DNA of 63,557 bases from Candidatus Thermokryptus mobilis (lineage in GTDB: Bacteria > Bacteroidota > Ignavibacteria > Kryptoniales > Kryptoniaceae), in NCBI RefSeq assembly GCF_900070205.1, contig NZ_FAOO01000011.1:27837-91393 (forward strand), in the 5' to 3' direction. Made by a program: the position numbers and the translations under genes. How positions within the stretch are numbered: the first letter of the stretch is position 1; each line of letters starts with the position of its first letter. This document shows, one piece after another, positions 1 through 9,477 of this stretch. Below the pieces are notes generated by a model, which was not told where the DNA came from, ran no database searches, and saw nothing but the letters and a program-made list of their open reading frames with translations.

Positions 1-361
1 TTAGTGCACTATATGTTTTACATTCAAGATAAATGGTCCGTCCATATTCATCTGAGATTTCAATATCTGGGTATCCAGCGATTTTTACTTTCCCCTTTCT
101 GCTTTTTGGTTTCTCGGCTTTAAGTCCAACTTTATTTAGCGAATTAATCACAAAGGGTTCTATTTGATTTCCCGCCTCATTCGGTCTTTTTGTTTTTATC
201 CCCTTTCTATAAGCAGTTTTATTATCATTTCGGTCAAATTCTAAAACCCTACAGCCCGTTAGTGATCTTATCGCTATGTTGTAGGGTATGTCCTTAATCG
301 GCTCTAAAAATCTTCGTATGGTTTCTTCAAGCTGTTTTATGTATTCCTCTGAATTGCTCAT
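1..361 (-). CDS. Type II restriction endonuclease, PD-(D/E)XK fold, C-terminus beyond window
   Basis: The reading frame opens with ATG at 361 and is still open at base 1, giving 120 residues of an N-terminal part. Near the left edge it reads GYPDIEISDEYGR followed by IYLECKTY. The Asp in PDIE plus the E-x-K in LECK match the catalytic signature of PD-(D/E)XK restriction nucleases. Upstream, an RPNEAGNQIEPFV segment resembles the helical lead-in common in Type II enzymes. Its ATG overlaps the stop of the methyltransferase remnant at 358-720 (ATGA), the usual coupling of an M-R operon. I recognise the fold but not the specificity. The rest of the gene, and whether it is intact, cannot be seen. 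Confidence 0.7.
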   Translation of the reverse strand, partial: MSNSEEYIKQLEETIRRFLEPIKDIPYNIAIRSLTGCRVLEFDRNDNKTAYRKGIKTKRPNEAGNQIEPFVINSLNKVGLKAEKPKSRKGKVKIAGYPDIEISDEYGRTIYLECKTYSAL

Positions 362-720
362 TTTCTAAAAATCAAAATGTTTTCTTTTTGCATCACATTA
401 TAAAGCCCGAAAATTATTTTATCTATGTTTTCAACAAGTTCAAAACCGATTTCTTCTGCCCGCTCTATTATAAATTCAACGGTTTTTATCTCCTTTCCTT
501 GATAGGTAGCATTTCCAACTATCAGGACGGCATATCTTCCCGGTTTTAAAACTCTATACATCTCTTGCAAGCTTTTTTTCATATCCTCATTGTATAGGTC
601 TATTCGCTCCTTGCCTTTACCTCTTACACCAATGAATTTTTCTCTTAACTTTTCAGGGTCATAGCCAAGCGTTTTAAGTGCATGAAAATCATTTTCAATA
701 TAGTCTGTTGAGGGGATAGT
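358..720 (-). pseudogene. C-terminal fragment of a DNA methyltransferase (5'-truncated)
   Basis: An open frame of 120 residues runs from just after a stop at 721-723 to TGA at 358-360. It begins IPSTDYIENDFHALKTLGY and continues through YRVLKPGRYAVLIVGNA to FGLYNVMQKENILIFRK. This is the part of an N4-cytosine/N6-adenine methyltransferase that follows the catalytic (S/D)PPY motif: the DYI segment, the L-K-P-G-G-like strand and the closing hairpin. The SAM-binding half and SPPY itself are missing. The preceding bases read Tyr-Pro only if the frame is shifted near 712-720. A first ATG at 582 would give only 74 residues. It is almost certainly non-functional as a methyltransferase. The endonuclease at 1-361 overlaps its stop. 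Confidence 0.7.
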
Positions 721-875
721 TCAAATTTCGCTCCGAAAGCTTTTAGCTCAAGATGTGCTAGAGCCAGTTCATAGATGAATTGAACATTATCAAATAGAAC
801 AAGGGAATTTCCTTTAATTTTTTCTACCATCGCGCTTGATTTTGGCATTGCTTTTGTAAAATATAAAAAATCCAT
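721..875 (-). other. Unassigned coding-like remnant upstream of the methyltransferase fragment
   Basis: An ATG at 875 opens a frame that runs past 721 into the methyltransferase fragment in the wrong frame, stopping at 645. The roughly 50 residues before the overlap contain KGNSLVLFDNVQFIYELAL and AHLELKAFGAKFE. I do not recognise them. They do not look like the missing SAM-binding half of the methyltransferase (no FxGxG, no SPPY), so this is probably foreign or rearranged sequence joined at about 715-725. Bases 876-916 are AT-rich and show nothing else. Confidence 0.3.
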
Positions 876-940
876 TTTGTTTTTAAAAACTGCTTTTTTA
901 TCTTTTTGAAAAAACTTTGCAAGAAAATCGCTTGGAGAAA

Positions 941-3073
941 ATGCAAAAAGTTGCTGGAAGAGTTGATGAGGTCATTAATTCACTTTATGAGATCGCTTAT
1001 AATCTCTGGTGGACCTATAACCCAGAGGCGCAGGAGATATTTGAGATGCTATCGCCGATGATGTGGAAAATCTCAAATCAAAATGCCCTTCAAACATTAA
1101 AGTCAATTTCAAAATTGGAACTTATGGCGCGCCTGTCAAATAAAGATTTTTTGGAGAAAATTGAGAGAGTTGTAGAGAAGTTTAAAAATTACATTGAAAC
1201 AAGAAAAGAACTTTCAAAAAGGGACTTTCCCGATTTTGTAAATAATCCGGTTGCCTACTTTACTGCCGAGTTTGGTCTACACGAATCTATTCCAATTTAC
1301 TCCGGTGGACTTGGGATTTTATCTGGCGACCACGCTAAATCTGCAAGTGATATCGGTTTACCCTTTGTTGGGGTGAGTTTATTTTACAGATTCGGGTATT
1401 TTGACCAGAGAATTGCTGAGAACGGTTGGCAAATTGAAGAATACAACCCTGTTCAGCCCGATTTTCTTCCTGTTAAACTTGTCGTAGATGAGAGTGGTGA
1501 ACCAATTAAAATCAAGGTTAGAATAGCCCACGCTGATGTTTATATTCAGGCGTGGGAGGTCAATGTCGGAATTTCAAAAATTTATCTTCTTGACACAAAT
1601 CTTCCCGAAAATGACTTTCATTACCGGGATATAACAAGCAGGGTTTACGGTGGTGATGCCACAACTCGGATATTTCAAGAGATAGTCCTTGGGATCGGCG
1701 GTGTAAGATTTTTGAAGGCGTTAGGGATTGAACCGGCGGTTTATCATTTGAATGAGGGACACAGTGCTTTTTTGACGCTTGAACTTATGCGTGAGGAATT
1801 AGAGAGTGGTAAAACAAAAGAAGAGGCTGAAGAAAATGTCAAGGAAAAATGTGTTTTCACAACGCATACACCAGTTCCAGCAGGGCATGACAGATTTACG
1901 CCTGATTTAATTGAGTATGCACTTGGTGATTTCATAAAATCGCTTGGAATGGGTTTAAAGGAGTTTCTCTCTTACGGGCGGATTCACCCCGATAATGAAC
2001 AGGAGACATTCTGTATGACTGTGCTTGCTCTTAAGTTGACGCGAGGGGCGAACGCTGTGAGTCAGTTAAACAGTGTTATAAGTAGGAAAATGTGGCAACC
2101 CTTGTTTCGGAGCAAATCTGAAAGAGAGGTTCCAATTGGGCATGTAACAAATGGGATACATTCTCTAACATGGCTTAGCAGGGTTGCTTACGAATTTTGG
2201 TGTAGAAAACTTGGGGAGAACTGGTATGAGCAGATAGAAAGTTCAAAATTATGGGAGAGAGTTCTTGATGAAGATTTTATAACTGATGAGGAGATATGGG
2301 CGATAAGGTATGAACTTAGGAGAAATCTTGTTGAGTTTGTGAGGGAGAGGATTTTGAAGCAACTTTTGAGGCTCGGGCTTGATTCGCGGGTGAATATAAA
2401 TTCAATTCTTTCTGTAGATGCATTAACGATAGGTTTTTCGCGTAGGTTTGCAGCATACAAGCGGGCACCGTTGATTTTTTCTGACATTGAAAGGGCAAAG
2501 AAAATTTTTTCCAATAAGGATAAACCAGTTCAAATAATTTTTTCTGGAAAAGCACATCCAAGAGATGATGCTGGGAAGGAATTCTTGCAAAGGATTGTCA
2601 ATATCTCAAAAATGCCTGAGTTTGTTGGAAAAGTTGTTTTCATTGAAAATTATGACATGAACATAGCAAGGTATCTTGTTTCAGGGTGCGACCTCTGGCT
2701 TAACAATCCGAGAAGACCTCTTGAAGCAAGTGGCACAAGCGGTCAGAAGATAATTTTGAATTTCGGTTTAAATTTCAGCATACTTGATGGGTGGTGGCGC
2801 GAGGCGTTTAATCAATTAAATGGTTGGGCTATCGGCAAAGACGAGTCGGTTGAGGACCCAAACATACAGGACAAAATTGACGCAGAATCGCTTTATCAAA
2901 CACTTGAAGATGAAATAATCCCCACTTTTTACAACCGGGACGAGAAAGGTATCCCAAGGGAATGGATTAAGAGAATAAGAAATTCAATCGCAACGATCAC
3001 TTACTTTTTCAACACGAATAGAATGGTAAGGGAATATGTCAAGAAGTATTATCGGCGGGGTCTTGATAATTAA
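941..3073 (+). CDS. glgP: Alpha-glucan (glycogen) phosphorylase, GT35
   Basis: Releases glucose-1-phosphate from the ends of storage glucans in the cytoplasm. The N-terminus has [15 protein letters not shown], typical of the DUF3417-bearing short alpha-glucan phosphorylases. Further on come [10 protein letters not shown] (about residue 270), [14 protein letters not shown] (about 310) and EASGTSGQK (about 595-605), whose Lys is the PLP Schiff-base residue. Length of about 710 residues fits the short bacterial form. Two starts are possible: TTG at 917 with no ribosome-binding site, or ATG at 941 with GGAG very close upstream; I take the ATG. It is the first gene of the rightward block, and no other glycogen gene lies nearby. 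Confidence 0.92.
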   Translation: MQKVAGRVDEVINSLYEIAYNLWWTYNPEAQEIFEMLSPMMWKISNQNALQTLKSISKLELMARLSNKDFLEKIERVVEKFKNYIETRKELSKRDFPDFVNNPVAYFTAEFGLHESIPIYSGGLGILSGDHAKSASDIGLPFVGVSLFYRFGYFDQRIAENGWQIEEYNPVQPDFLPVKLVVDESGEPIKIKVRIAHADVYIQAWEVNVGISKIYLLDTNLPENDFHYRDITSRVYGGDATTRIFQEIVLGIGGVRFLKALGIEPAVYHLNEGHSAFLTLELMREELESGKTKEEAEENVKEKCVFTTHTPVPAGHDRFTPDLIEYALGDFIKSLGMGLKEFLSYGRIHPDNEQETFCMTVLALKLTRGANAVSQLNSVISRKMWQPLFRSKSEREVPIGHVTNGIHSLTWLSRVAYEFWCRKLGENWYEQIESSKLWERVLDEDFITDEEIWAIRYELRRNLVEFVRERILKQLLRLGLDSRVNINSILSVDALTIGFSRRFAAYKRAPLIFSDIERAKKIFSNKDKPVQIIFSGKAHPRDDAGKEFLQRIVNISKMPEFVGKVVFIENYDMNIARYLVSGCDLWLNNPRRPLEASGTSGQKIILNFGLNFSILDGWWREAFNQLNGWAIGKDESVEDPNIQDKIDAESLYQTLEDEIIPTFYNRDEKGIPREWIKRIRNSIATITYFFNTNRMVREYVKKYYRRGLDN

Positions 3074-3129
3074 CATTTTATCCCGTATTTTTAAATTGCT
3101 ATTTAAAACAATTTGAAGGGAAAAGGGTT

Positions 3130-3621
3130 ATGGCGAGGAGTTTAAATAAGGTATTGCTTATAGGGAATCTTGGTGCAGACCCGGAGCTCAGATATACCCC
3201 GAGTGGGGTTCCTGTTGCTACTTTCAGAATCGCAACAAACGAAACTTGGCGCGATGTTGATGGGAACCTTCAGGAGAGGACGGAGTGGCACACGATAGTT
3301 GTGTGGCGGAAATTGGCTGAGTTGTCGGTTGACCTTTTGAAAAAGGGGAGCAAAGTTTATATTGAAGGTCGCCTTCAAACTAGAACCTATGAAGATAAAA
3401 ACGGAATAAGAAGAAGCGTTACCGAGATAGTAGCTGATGATATAATTTTGCTTGAGCCAAGAAGCGTTACCAATGAAACCGCCACACAGCAAAAACCAGC
3501 AATACAAGCAGGTCCACCTGAAGAAATCCCAGAGCCATTTTTGGATGATATAACGAAAACTGAGACACCGCCAGAAGAACCCGGTCAGAAATTGGATGAT
3601 GAAGACGACTTACCATTTTAA
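3130..3621 (+). CDS. ssb: Single-stranded DNA-binding protein
   Basis: Binds and protects single-stranded DNA in replication, repair and recombination, and recruits partners through its tail. The OB-fold covers about residues 1-110, starting [19 protein letters not shown] and including TEWHTIVVW and [15 protein letters not shown] Pro/Glu-rich linker leads to the acidic tip DDEDDLPF, which matches the canonical partner-binding DD(I/L)PF end. At 163 residues it is normal size. The ATG has a purine-rich GAAGGG upstream. Twenty bases separate it from the CorC-like gene. Confidence 0.96.
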   Translation: MARSLNKVLLIGNLGADPELRYTPSGVPVATFRIATNETWRDVDGNLQERTEWHTIVVWRKLAELSVDLLKKGSKVYIEGRLQTRTYEDKNGIRRSVTEIVADDIILLEPRSVTNETATQQKPAIQAGPPEEIPEPFLDDITKTETPPEEPGQKLDDEDDLPF

Positions 3622-3640
3622 TAAAATTTTTTAAGAGTTT

Positions 3641-4924
3641 ATGTTTTATGACTTGCTGGTTCTTGTTGTTTTGATTTTTGTCTTGTTGTTTTTATCAGGG
3701 CTTACTTCTGCTTCCGAAGTTGCCTTCTTCTCTTTGCCTGCATCCACTGTGGAAAATTTTTCAAGAAGTGAGTCAAGGTCAAAAAAACTTGTTGCAAAAC
3801 TTCTTGAACAACCACAAAAACTTCTTCTTACGATTTTAATAACAAATAACTTCGTCAATGTCGGTATAGCTCTTGTTGGGACTATAATCGCATTGAGATT
3901 AAGCCAAATTTTTGAAGTTGAGTTAGAATATGCTATCTCGGTGAGTGTAATTTTGATCACTGTTCTTGTGATTGTTTTTGGTGAAATTTTGCCCAAGATA
4001 ATCTCATCAAAAAATTCCGAACTTGTTTCATCTCTCCTTTCTGGGTTTGTAAATATCGCCTCAATAATTTTTTATCCATTCACTGAGTTATTTCTTATTC
4101 TCACGAACGCATTTAAAAAAAGGATTCCAAAGCCAGAATCAAATGTCCTTGTTGAGGAGATAGAACCATTAATTGAACTTGGCGGAAAATACGGCGTGAT
4201 ACATAACGAGGAGAAAAAAATTATAAAAAACCTTCTTCAATTTCCCGAAAAAACGGTCAAAGATGTGATGACATCCAGAGTTGATATGGTTGCGATTGAG
4301 CTCGGGACGGAATTAAATCAGATAATAAAAGTGATCAGGGAGACGGGATTTTCCCGTTTGCCTGTGTATCAGGAGCAAATTGACAATATAATTGGTATTT
4401 TATATGCTAAAGACATCATCCAATTTGTAAGGGATAGAAAAGCGAGGAAAAAATTTGATATAAGAAAAATTCTCCGTGAGCCGATTTTCGTTCCAGAGAC
4501 GATGAGATTGAAAACATTGCTTCAAGAGTTCAAACAAAGGAAAATGCACATAGCGATCGTAGTTGATGAATTTGGCGGGACAGCCGGTCTTGTGACTTTG
4601 CAGGATATAATAACGGAAATTTTCGGTGAGATAGAAAGGGATTTACAAGAGGATAAACTTTTTGAGAAAGTCGGTGAAAATGAATTTGTTTTTGATGGGG
4701 GTTTATCAATAGATGAGGCAAATGAGATACTCGGGACGAACCTTAAAACAACGCAAAGCGATTATGACACTATCGGTGGATTTGTCCTTGAGATAACAGG
4801 GAAAATTCCAAAGGAAAGAGATGTTATAATTTATGAAAACCTTAAATTCACAATTGAGAAGGTTGATAACAGACGGATAAAGAAAATCAGAGTTGAAAAA
4901 TTAAAGGAGCAAAGCGATGTTTAA
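3641..4924 (+). CDS. HlyC/CorC (CNNM) family membrane protein with CBS pair
   Basis: The N-terminal 140 residues hold about four hydrophobic segments of the DUF21/CNNM type, including VIVFGEILPKIISSKNSE. A CBS pair follows (about 200-330), with MTSRVDMVAIE and the conserved IAIVVDEFGGTAGLVTLQDI. The last 90 residues form the CorC_HlyC domain (DYDTIGGFVLEITGKIP). Family members are linked to Mg/Co export, and in Bacteroidota to gliding-related GldE; no gliding genes are nearby, so transport is the safer inference. The 427-residue length is normal. Its last 8 bases overlap the epimerase start. Confidence 0.88.
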   Translation: MFYDLLVLVVLIFVLLFLSGLTSASEVAFFSLPASTVENFSRSESRSKKLVAKLLEQPQKLLLTILITNNFVNVGIALVGTIIALRLSQIFEVELEYAISVSVILITVLVIVFGEILPKIISSKNSELVSSLLSGFVNIASIIFYPFTELFLILTNAFKKRIPKPESNVLVEEIEPLIELGGKYGVIHNEEKKIIKNLLQFPEKTVKDVMTSRVDMVAIELGTELNQIIKVIRETGFSRLPVYQEQIDNIIGILYAKDIIQFVRDRKARKKFDIRKILREPIFVPETMRLKTLLQEFKQRKMHIAIVVDEFGGTAGLVTLQDIITEIFGEIERDLQEDKLFEKVGENEFVFDGGLSIDEANEILGTNLKTTQSDYDTIGGFVLEITGKIPKERDVIIYENLKFTIEKVDNRRIKKIRVEKLKEQSDV

Positions 4925-5339
4925 GAAAATTTCACATGTCGCAATAGCTGTGAAAAATCTTGAGGACGCTATAGAGAGATTTTCAAAGTTGAGCGGGTTG
5001 AAGGAATATCACATTGAAACAGTTGAAGAGCAAAAGGTCAGGGTCGCTGTTTTCAAAATCGGTGACTCAAGGATTGAGCTAACCGAGCCCACATCTGTTG
5101 ATTCCCCGGTTGCTAAATTCATTGAGAGAAGGGGCGAGGGAATTCATCACATCGCTTTTGAAGTTGATGATATTGAAGGTCAAATCGCTAGGATAAGCGA
5201 GGACGGATTTCAGCTTGTTGATGTTGTTCCAAGGTTGGGTGCTAACAATTGTCTTATCGCTTTTGTTCATCCAAAGTCGTTTAACGGTGTCCTTGTTGAG
5301 TTAACACAGGAACTCAAACGAGATGAACCCGAAGCTTGA
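4917..5339 (+). CDS. mce: Methylmalonyl-CoA epimerase
   Basis: Interconverts (S)- and (R)-methylmalonyl-CoA, feeding methylmalonyl-CoA mutase. It is a 140-residue vicinal-oxygen-chelate protein of two glyoxalase-like repeats. It opens ISHVAIAVKNLEDAI (metal-ligand His) and carries GEGIHHIAFEVDDIE in the second half, ending in HPKSFNGVLVELTQ with the usual His and Glu ligands. It overlaps the CorC-like gene by 8 bases and uvrC by 17. The mutase catalytic subunit is encoded 34 kb away at 39370-41013, so the pathway genes are dispersed. Confidence 0.93.
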   Translation: MFKKISHVAIAVKNLEDAIERFSKLSGLKEYHIETVEEQKVRVAVFKIGDSRIELTEPTSVDSPVAKFIERRGEGIHHIAFEVDDIEGQIARISEDGFQLVDVVPRLGANNCLIAFVHPKSFNGVLVELTQELKRDEPEA

Positions 5340-7149
5340 ATTAAAAATACAAAACCTCCCACAGCTCCCTGGCGTTTATCAGTTCAAGGACTCAACAGGG
5401 AAGGTGATTTATGTTGGGAAGGCGAAGAATTTAAGGAACAGGGTTAAAAGTTATTTCATAAAAACGCAACCGACAAATCCCAAAATTAACGCTCTTGTTT
5501 CCAAAATAAGCGATGTTGAAGTTATAGTTACGCAATCCGAGGTTGAAGCTCTGATCCTTGAGGCAAACTTGATTAAAAAGTTAAAGCCAAGATACAATGT
5601 CAGTTTGAGAGATGATAAAAGTTATCCATACATTGTCATAACGAACGAGCCGTTTCCGCGCGTTTTTTCAACGAGGCGGATAAAATCTGATGGCTCAAGA
5701 TACTTTGGTCCATACACAGACGCGTATTCGCTTAAGCAGACATTGAAGTTGATAAGAGATGTTTTCATGGTGAGAAGCTGTAAGTATTACATTGATGATG
5801 AGACCATCACGAAGAAAAAGATAAAAGTTTGCCTTGATTATCACATAAAAAAATGCGGAGGTCCCTGCGAGGGACTTGTTTCAAGAGAAGAGTATAATAA
5901 AATGATTGAGCAAGTAGCCCAACTTTTAAATGGGAAAATTGATGATCTCGTTGGACATTTGAGGGGACAGATGGAGAAATTAGCCCAAGAGCTGAGATTT
6001 GAAGAAGCCGCTGTTTTGAGGGATAAGATAAAAGCACTTGAAATTTACACCTCAAAACAAAGTGTCGTCAGCATTGAGCCAGTTGACAGAGATATCTTTG
6101 CTGTTGCGATTGAGGATGAAGATGCTTGCGGGGTCTTATTCAAAGTTAGAGATGGGAAACTTATAGGGAGTCAGCAATTTTTTATGACTGGGGCTGGATA
6201 TAAAGGTGAAGATGAGGTGATTGAGACGCTGTTGACGCAGTATTACCTTTCGTCTGACTATATCCCAGGGGAGATTTTAATATCGCAAAATATAGAGGAG
6301 GCGGATTCAATTGAAAAATGGCTTGCTGATAGAAAGGGAATGCCAGTTAAGATAAGAACTCCGGAAAATGATGATGAAGCGCGACTTATCTCAATGTGTA
6401 AAGTTAATGCGAAATATCATCTTGATGAGTTTAGAATTCAAAAGATAAAGGCGAGGGGGGAATTTGCTCCTAATGTTTTGAGACAGCTTCAAAAGGAACT
6501 TCGCCTTGATAGATTACCGAGAAGGATTGAGTGTTTTGACATTTCAAACATTCAGGGCTCGGATATAGTTGCTTCTGTAGTTGTGTTTGAAAATGGGAAA
6601 CCGAAGAAAAGCGAGTACAGAAAGTTCAAAATAAGGAGCGTTTCGGACAAGCCGAATGATTTTGCGAGTATGTTTGAGGTGATTCAAAGGAGATATTCAA
6701 GGGTTTTAGGTGAGGGGGGGAAGATGCCAGACCTTATCGTTGTAGATGGTGGGAAGGGGCAACTTTCTTCGGCTATAAAAGCGCTTGAAAACCTTGGGGT
6801 GAAAGAACAACCGATAATCGCTCTGGCGAAGAAATTTGAGGAAATTTATTTCCCCGGGATTGACCAACCGCAATCACTTCCAAAATCATCGCCTGCCCTT
6901 CATTTATTGCAAAGGATAAGGAACGAAGCCCATCGTTTCGCAATCACATTTCACCGGGATATAAGAGCAAAGCGCACATTTTCAACGAAACTTCTTGAAG
7001 TTAAAGGCATAGGTGAGAAAAGAGCTAAAGTTTTACTCTCAAAGTTCGGTTCAATTGAGGGAATAAAGCAAGCACCAATTGAAGAACTTGAAAAAATCCT
7101 CGGTAAGAGCATAGCGAGAAACTTGAAGGAGTTTTTGGAAAAAGAATAA
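5323..7149 (+). CDS. uvrC: UvrABC system protein C (excinuclease)
   Basis: Makes the dual incisions of nucleotide excision repair once UvrAB has marked a lesion. At the N-terminus, LPGVYQFKDSTGKVIYVGKA is the GIY-YIG nuclease (3' incision). A UVR motif lies near residues 215-235 (LAQELRFEEAAVLRDKI). The RNase H-like domain starts around 400 with RIECFDISNIQGSDIVASV and contains IVVDGGKGQL. The C-terminal helix-hairpin-helix pair includes LLEVKGIGEKRAKVLLSKFG. At 608 residues it is full length. The start overlaps the end of mce by 17 bases. Confidence 0.97.
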   Translation: MNPKLELKIQNLPQLPGVYQFKDSTGKVIYVGKAKNLRNRVKSYFIKTQPTNPKINALVSKISDVEVIVTQSEVEALILEANLIKKLKPRYNVSLRDDKSYPYIVITNEPFPRVFSTRRIKSDGSRYFGPYTDAYSLKQTLKLIRDVFMVRSCKYYIDDETITKKKIKVCLDYHIKKCGGPCEGLVSREEYNKMIEQVAQLLNGKIDDLVGHLRGQMEKLAQELRFEEAAVLRDKIKALEIYTSKQSVVSIEPVDRDIFAVAIEDEDACGVLFKVRDGKLIGSQQFFMTGAGYKGEDEVIETLLTQYYLSSDYIPGEILISQNIEEADSIEKWLADRKGMPVKIRTPENDDEARLISMCKVNAKYHLDEFRIQKIKARGEFAPNVLRQLQKELRLDRLPRRIECFDISNIQGSDIVASVVVFENGKPKKSEYRKFKIRSVSDKPNDFASMFEVIQRRYSRVLGEGGKMPDLIVVDGGKGQLSSAIKALENLGVKEQPIIALAKKFEEIYFPGIDQPQSLPKSSPALHLLQRIRNEAHRFAITFHRDIRAKRTFSTKLLEVKGIGEKRAKVLLSKFGSIEGIKQAPIEELEKILGKSIARNLKEFLEKE

Positions 7150-7162
7150 TCGCCAGGGCGAA

Positions 7163-8092
7163 ATGACCGATATACAAAAAAGCATAGTTAAGACGCTGGC
7201 TTATTTTTCAATTTTTAAGCATCCTTTGAGGATAGATGAATTGCATAAATTTCTTTTGTTCAAAGAATGTTCTCTTGATGAGGTTAAAGATGAAGCGGTG
7301 AAACTTAAAGAAAGCAAAAAAATTTTTGAGTTTGATGGATTTTTCCAACTTGAGGATAAAAGGGAATGGGTTGAGGCACGTATTAAAGGTGAGAGGATTG
7401 CATCTTGGTTTTGGGAGGTCGCTAAGTTTATGGCGCATGTTATGAAAAGATTTCCGTTTGTCAGGGGGATTTTCGTTTCGGGAGCTCTTGCGAAGTGGAA
7501 CATATCAATGAGAAGCGACATTGATTTCTTCATCATCACTAAAAGAAGAAGATTATGGATGGCGAGAAGTTTGTTGATAGGTTTTAAAAAGGTTTTTCTC
7601 CTGAACAAAAGGAAATTTTTTTGCTTGAATTATTTCATAAGTGACGACCACCTTGAGATTGAGGATAAAAATATCTTCACAGCCATTGAGATTGCGACAT
7701 TGAAGCCGGTCTTCAACTTAGAATTATATTTTGAATTCATGAGGGCGAACTCATGGGTAAGGAAATTTCTCCCAAATTATTATGTTGATGGGTTCCCCGG
7801 GTCTACCGTTTCCGAGAGGAAGTCGTTTTTTCAAATGTTTTCTGAAAAATTTTTTGAGGGAATTTTTAATAGGGATGGGGATTTGCTTGACAAGTTTGAC
7901 ATTGCTTTAATGAAGAAGTGGGAAAGGATTTGGAAGGTTAGGTATCCGAACCTAACAGATGAGGAGAGGGATTTGATGTTTAGATGCAGACCTTATTTAT
8001 CAAAGGCGCATCCAAATAATTTTCAGAATTTTGTTTTGACGAATTACGATTTGAAGGTTCACTCTATTTTTACCAAATGGGGTGTGAAGTAA
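7163..8092 (+). CDS. Nucleotidyltransferase-fold protein with N-terminal winged-helix-like region, function unknown
   Basis: The first 70 residues look like a winged helix (SIVKTLAYFSIFKHPLRIDEL). Residues of about 100-125 read VSGALAKWNISMRSDIDFFI, which fits the hG(G/S)-x(9-13)-Dh(D/E)h signature of the polymerase-beta nucleotidyltransferase superfamily, with both acidic metal ligands present. The rest is helical and unrecognised. AGGGCG precedes the ATG at 7163. It follows uvrC by 13 bases and overlaps a frame of the next gene only through an upstream start I do not use. Substrate unknown; tRNA, antibiotic or protein nucleotidyl transfer are all possible. Confidence 0.6.
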   Translation: MTDIQKSIVKTLAYFSIFKHPLRIDELHKFLLFKECSLDEVKDEAVKLKESKKIFEFDGFFQLEDKREWVEARIKGERIASWFWEVAKFMAHVMKRFPFVRGIFVSGALAKWNISMRSDIDFFIITKRRRLWMARSLLIGFKKVFLLNKRKFFCLNYFISDDHLEIEDKNIFTAIEIATLKPVFNLELYFEFMRANSWVRKFLPNYYVDGFPGSTVSERKSFFQMFSEKFFEGIFNRDGDLLDKFDIALMKKWERIWKVRYPNLTDEERDLMFRCRPYLSKAHPNNFQNFVLTNYDLKVHSIFTKWGVK

Positions 8093-8178
8093 TTGAGCCA
8101 AAATCTCGGGGAAGTGTTTTTAAATCTCGGTTTAAGTTTTTAAATTTTACCTGTGATTTTAAAACAAAGTTGACGCTG

Positions 8179-8706
8179 ATGATGTTGAAGAAACTTCTCT
8201 TGTCCATTCTTTTGACTCACACATTTTTAATGGCTCAAAGCACATCACAGTTGCTTAATCAGAGGAAGGTCACGGCGTTGGTTTATTCAACTTTCATTCC
8301 TGGGGCTGGGCAATTTTACCTTGGTCACAAGATTAAGGGTATGTTTTTCACATTGGCAACTTTTGGGTCACTTGTAACAACGATTGTTTCCCAAAATAAC
8401 CTCGTCGGCGGAAACGAACGGCTTGAAAATCTTGAGTTGCAGTATTTAAACACGATGAATTGGGAAAGGGCAGATCAACTCTGGCAAGAGATGTTGCAGG
8501 TAAAAGCGGACATTGACAAAGATTACAAACGGCGGAATTTGTTTCTTGGGGTCACTGTAGGTATTTGGGTTATAAATATAATTGATGTTCTTTTTTTCAC
8601 ATCGGATAAAGGTTCGGGTGATATATTCGGGGTGCTCCCGAAGGTTCAAATTTCCGGGGCAAATGAAAGATTTATGATCACAGCAAAATTTGGTCTCTAT
8701 AAATAA
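8179..8706 (+). CDS. Small exported or membrane protein, DUF5683-like
   Basis: I place the start at the ATG pair at 8179/8182, because the protein then begins MMLKKLLLSILLTHTFLMAQ, a good signal peptide. The frame is open back to 8077 but that stretch is not protein-like. After the signal come VYSTFIPGAGQFYLGHKIKG and a hydrophobic segment, matching the small 'P-G-x-G-Q-x-Y' proteins annotated DUF5683 in Bacteroidota. A second membrane segment is GVTVGIWVINIIDVLFF, near residue 140. No enzyme motif is visible. Role unknown. Confidence 0.55.
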   Translation: MMLKKLLLSILLTHTFLMAQSTSQLLNQRKVTALVYSTFIPGAGQFYLGHKIKGMFFTLATFGSLVTTIVSQNNLVGGNERLENLELQYLNTMNWERADQLWQEMLQVKADIDKDYKRRNLFLGVTVGIWVINIIDVLFFTSDKGSGDIFGVLPKVQISGANERFMITAKFGLYK

Positions 8707-8721
8707 AAAATTTGACAATTC

Positions 8722-9474
8722 ATGCGGCAAAAGATAGAGAGACTTTTAAAGGAGTATAAAGAGGGGACGATTGGAGTTGATGAATTTATAAATGAGTTGA
8801 AGTGGTTTCCGTTTGAGGAAATTGATTTTGCCAAGGTTGATCATCACAGGGTGTTAAAGCACGAATTCCCGGAGGTGATTTTATGTCAGTGGAAGACGCC
8901 CGAACAGGTGGCTCAGATCGCTGGTAAAATTCTTGAACGCTCAAATTTGCTTCTTGCGACAAGAGCTGGGCTTGAGCATTTCAAAGCGATTAAGGAAATC
9001 GCAAAGGACGCTGTTTATAATGAAATAGCAAGGACAATAACCGTAGTTCGTGAGGAAATTAAAAAAGATGATAAGAAAGGTAAAATTTTAATAATAACCG
9101 CTGGGACAGCTGATTTGCCGGTCGCTGAGGAAGCAAGGGTAACAGCTGAAATTCTGGGAAACGAGGTGGAGCTTTTGTGTGATGTCGGTGTCGCTGGATT
9201 ACACAGGTTGTTTTTAAATCTTGACAAATTGAAGGATGCCAGTGTGGTGATAGTTGTTGCAGGGATGGAAGGCGCTTTGCCAAGTGTAGTTGGTGGTCTT
9301 GTCGGTGTACCAGTAATAGCTGTGCCGACGTCGGTTGGATATGGTGCTAATTTTGGCGGTATCGCCCCTCTTCTTACGATGTTAAACACCTGTGCCCCCG
9401 GGGTGGTTGTCGTGAACATTGATAACGGTTTTGGAGCAGCTTTTGCTGCTACGCTTATGAATAGAAAATTTTGA
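8722..9474 (+). CDS. larB: Nickel-pincer cofactor biosynthesis protein LarB
   Basis: LarB carboxylates and hydrolyses nicotinic acid adenine dinucleotide, the first step to the nickel-pincer nucleotide used by LarA-type racemases. The N-terminal 100 residues are the LarB-specific part (FAKVDHHRVLKHEFPEVILC). The C-terminal PurE-like domain has ITAGTADLPVAEEA, GMEGALPSVVGGLVG and PTSVGYGANFGGIAPLLTML. At 250 residues it is full length. The ATG lacks a Shine-Dalgarno. Three bases separate it from the LarA-family gene. LarC and LarE, also needed for the cofactor, are not in this window. Confidence 0.92.
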   Translation: MRQKIERLLKEYKEGTIGVDEFINELKWFPFEEIDFAKVDHHRVLKHEFPEVILCQWKTPEQVAQIAGKILERSNLLLATRAGLEHFKAIKEIAKDAVYNEIARTITVVREEIKKDDKKGKILIITAGTADLPVAEEARVTAEILGNEVELLCDVGVAGLHRLFLNLDKLKDASVVIVVAGMEGALPSVVGGLVGVPVIAVPTSVGYGANFGGIAPLLTMLNTCAPGVVVVNIDNGFGAAFAATLMNRKF

Positions 9475-9477
9475 AAG

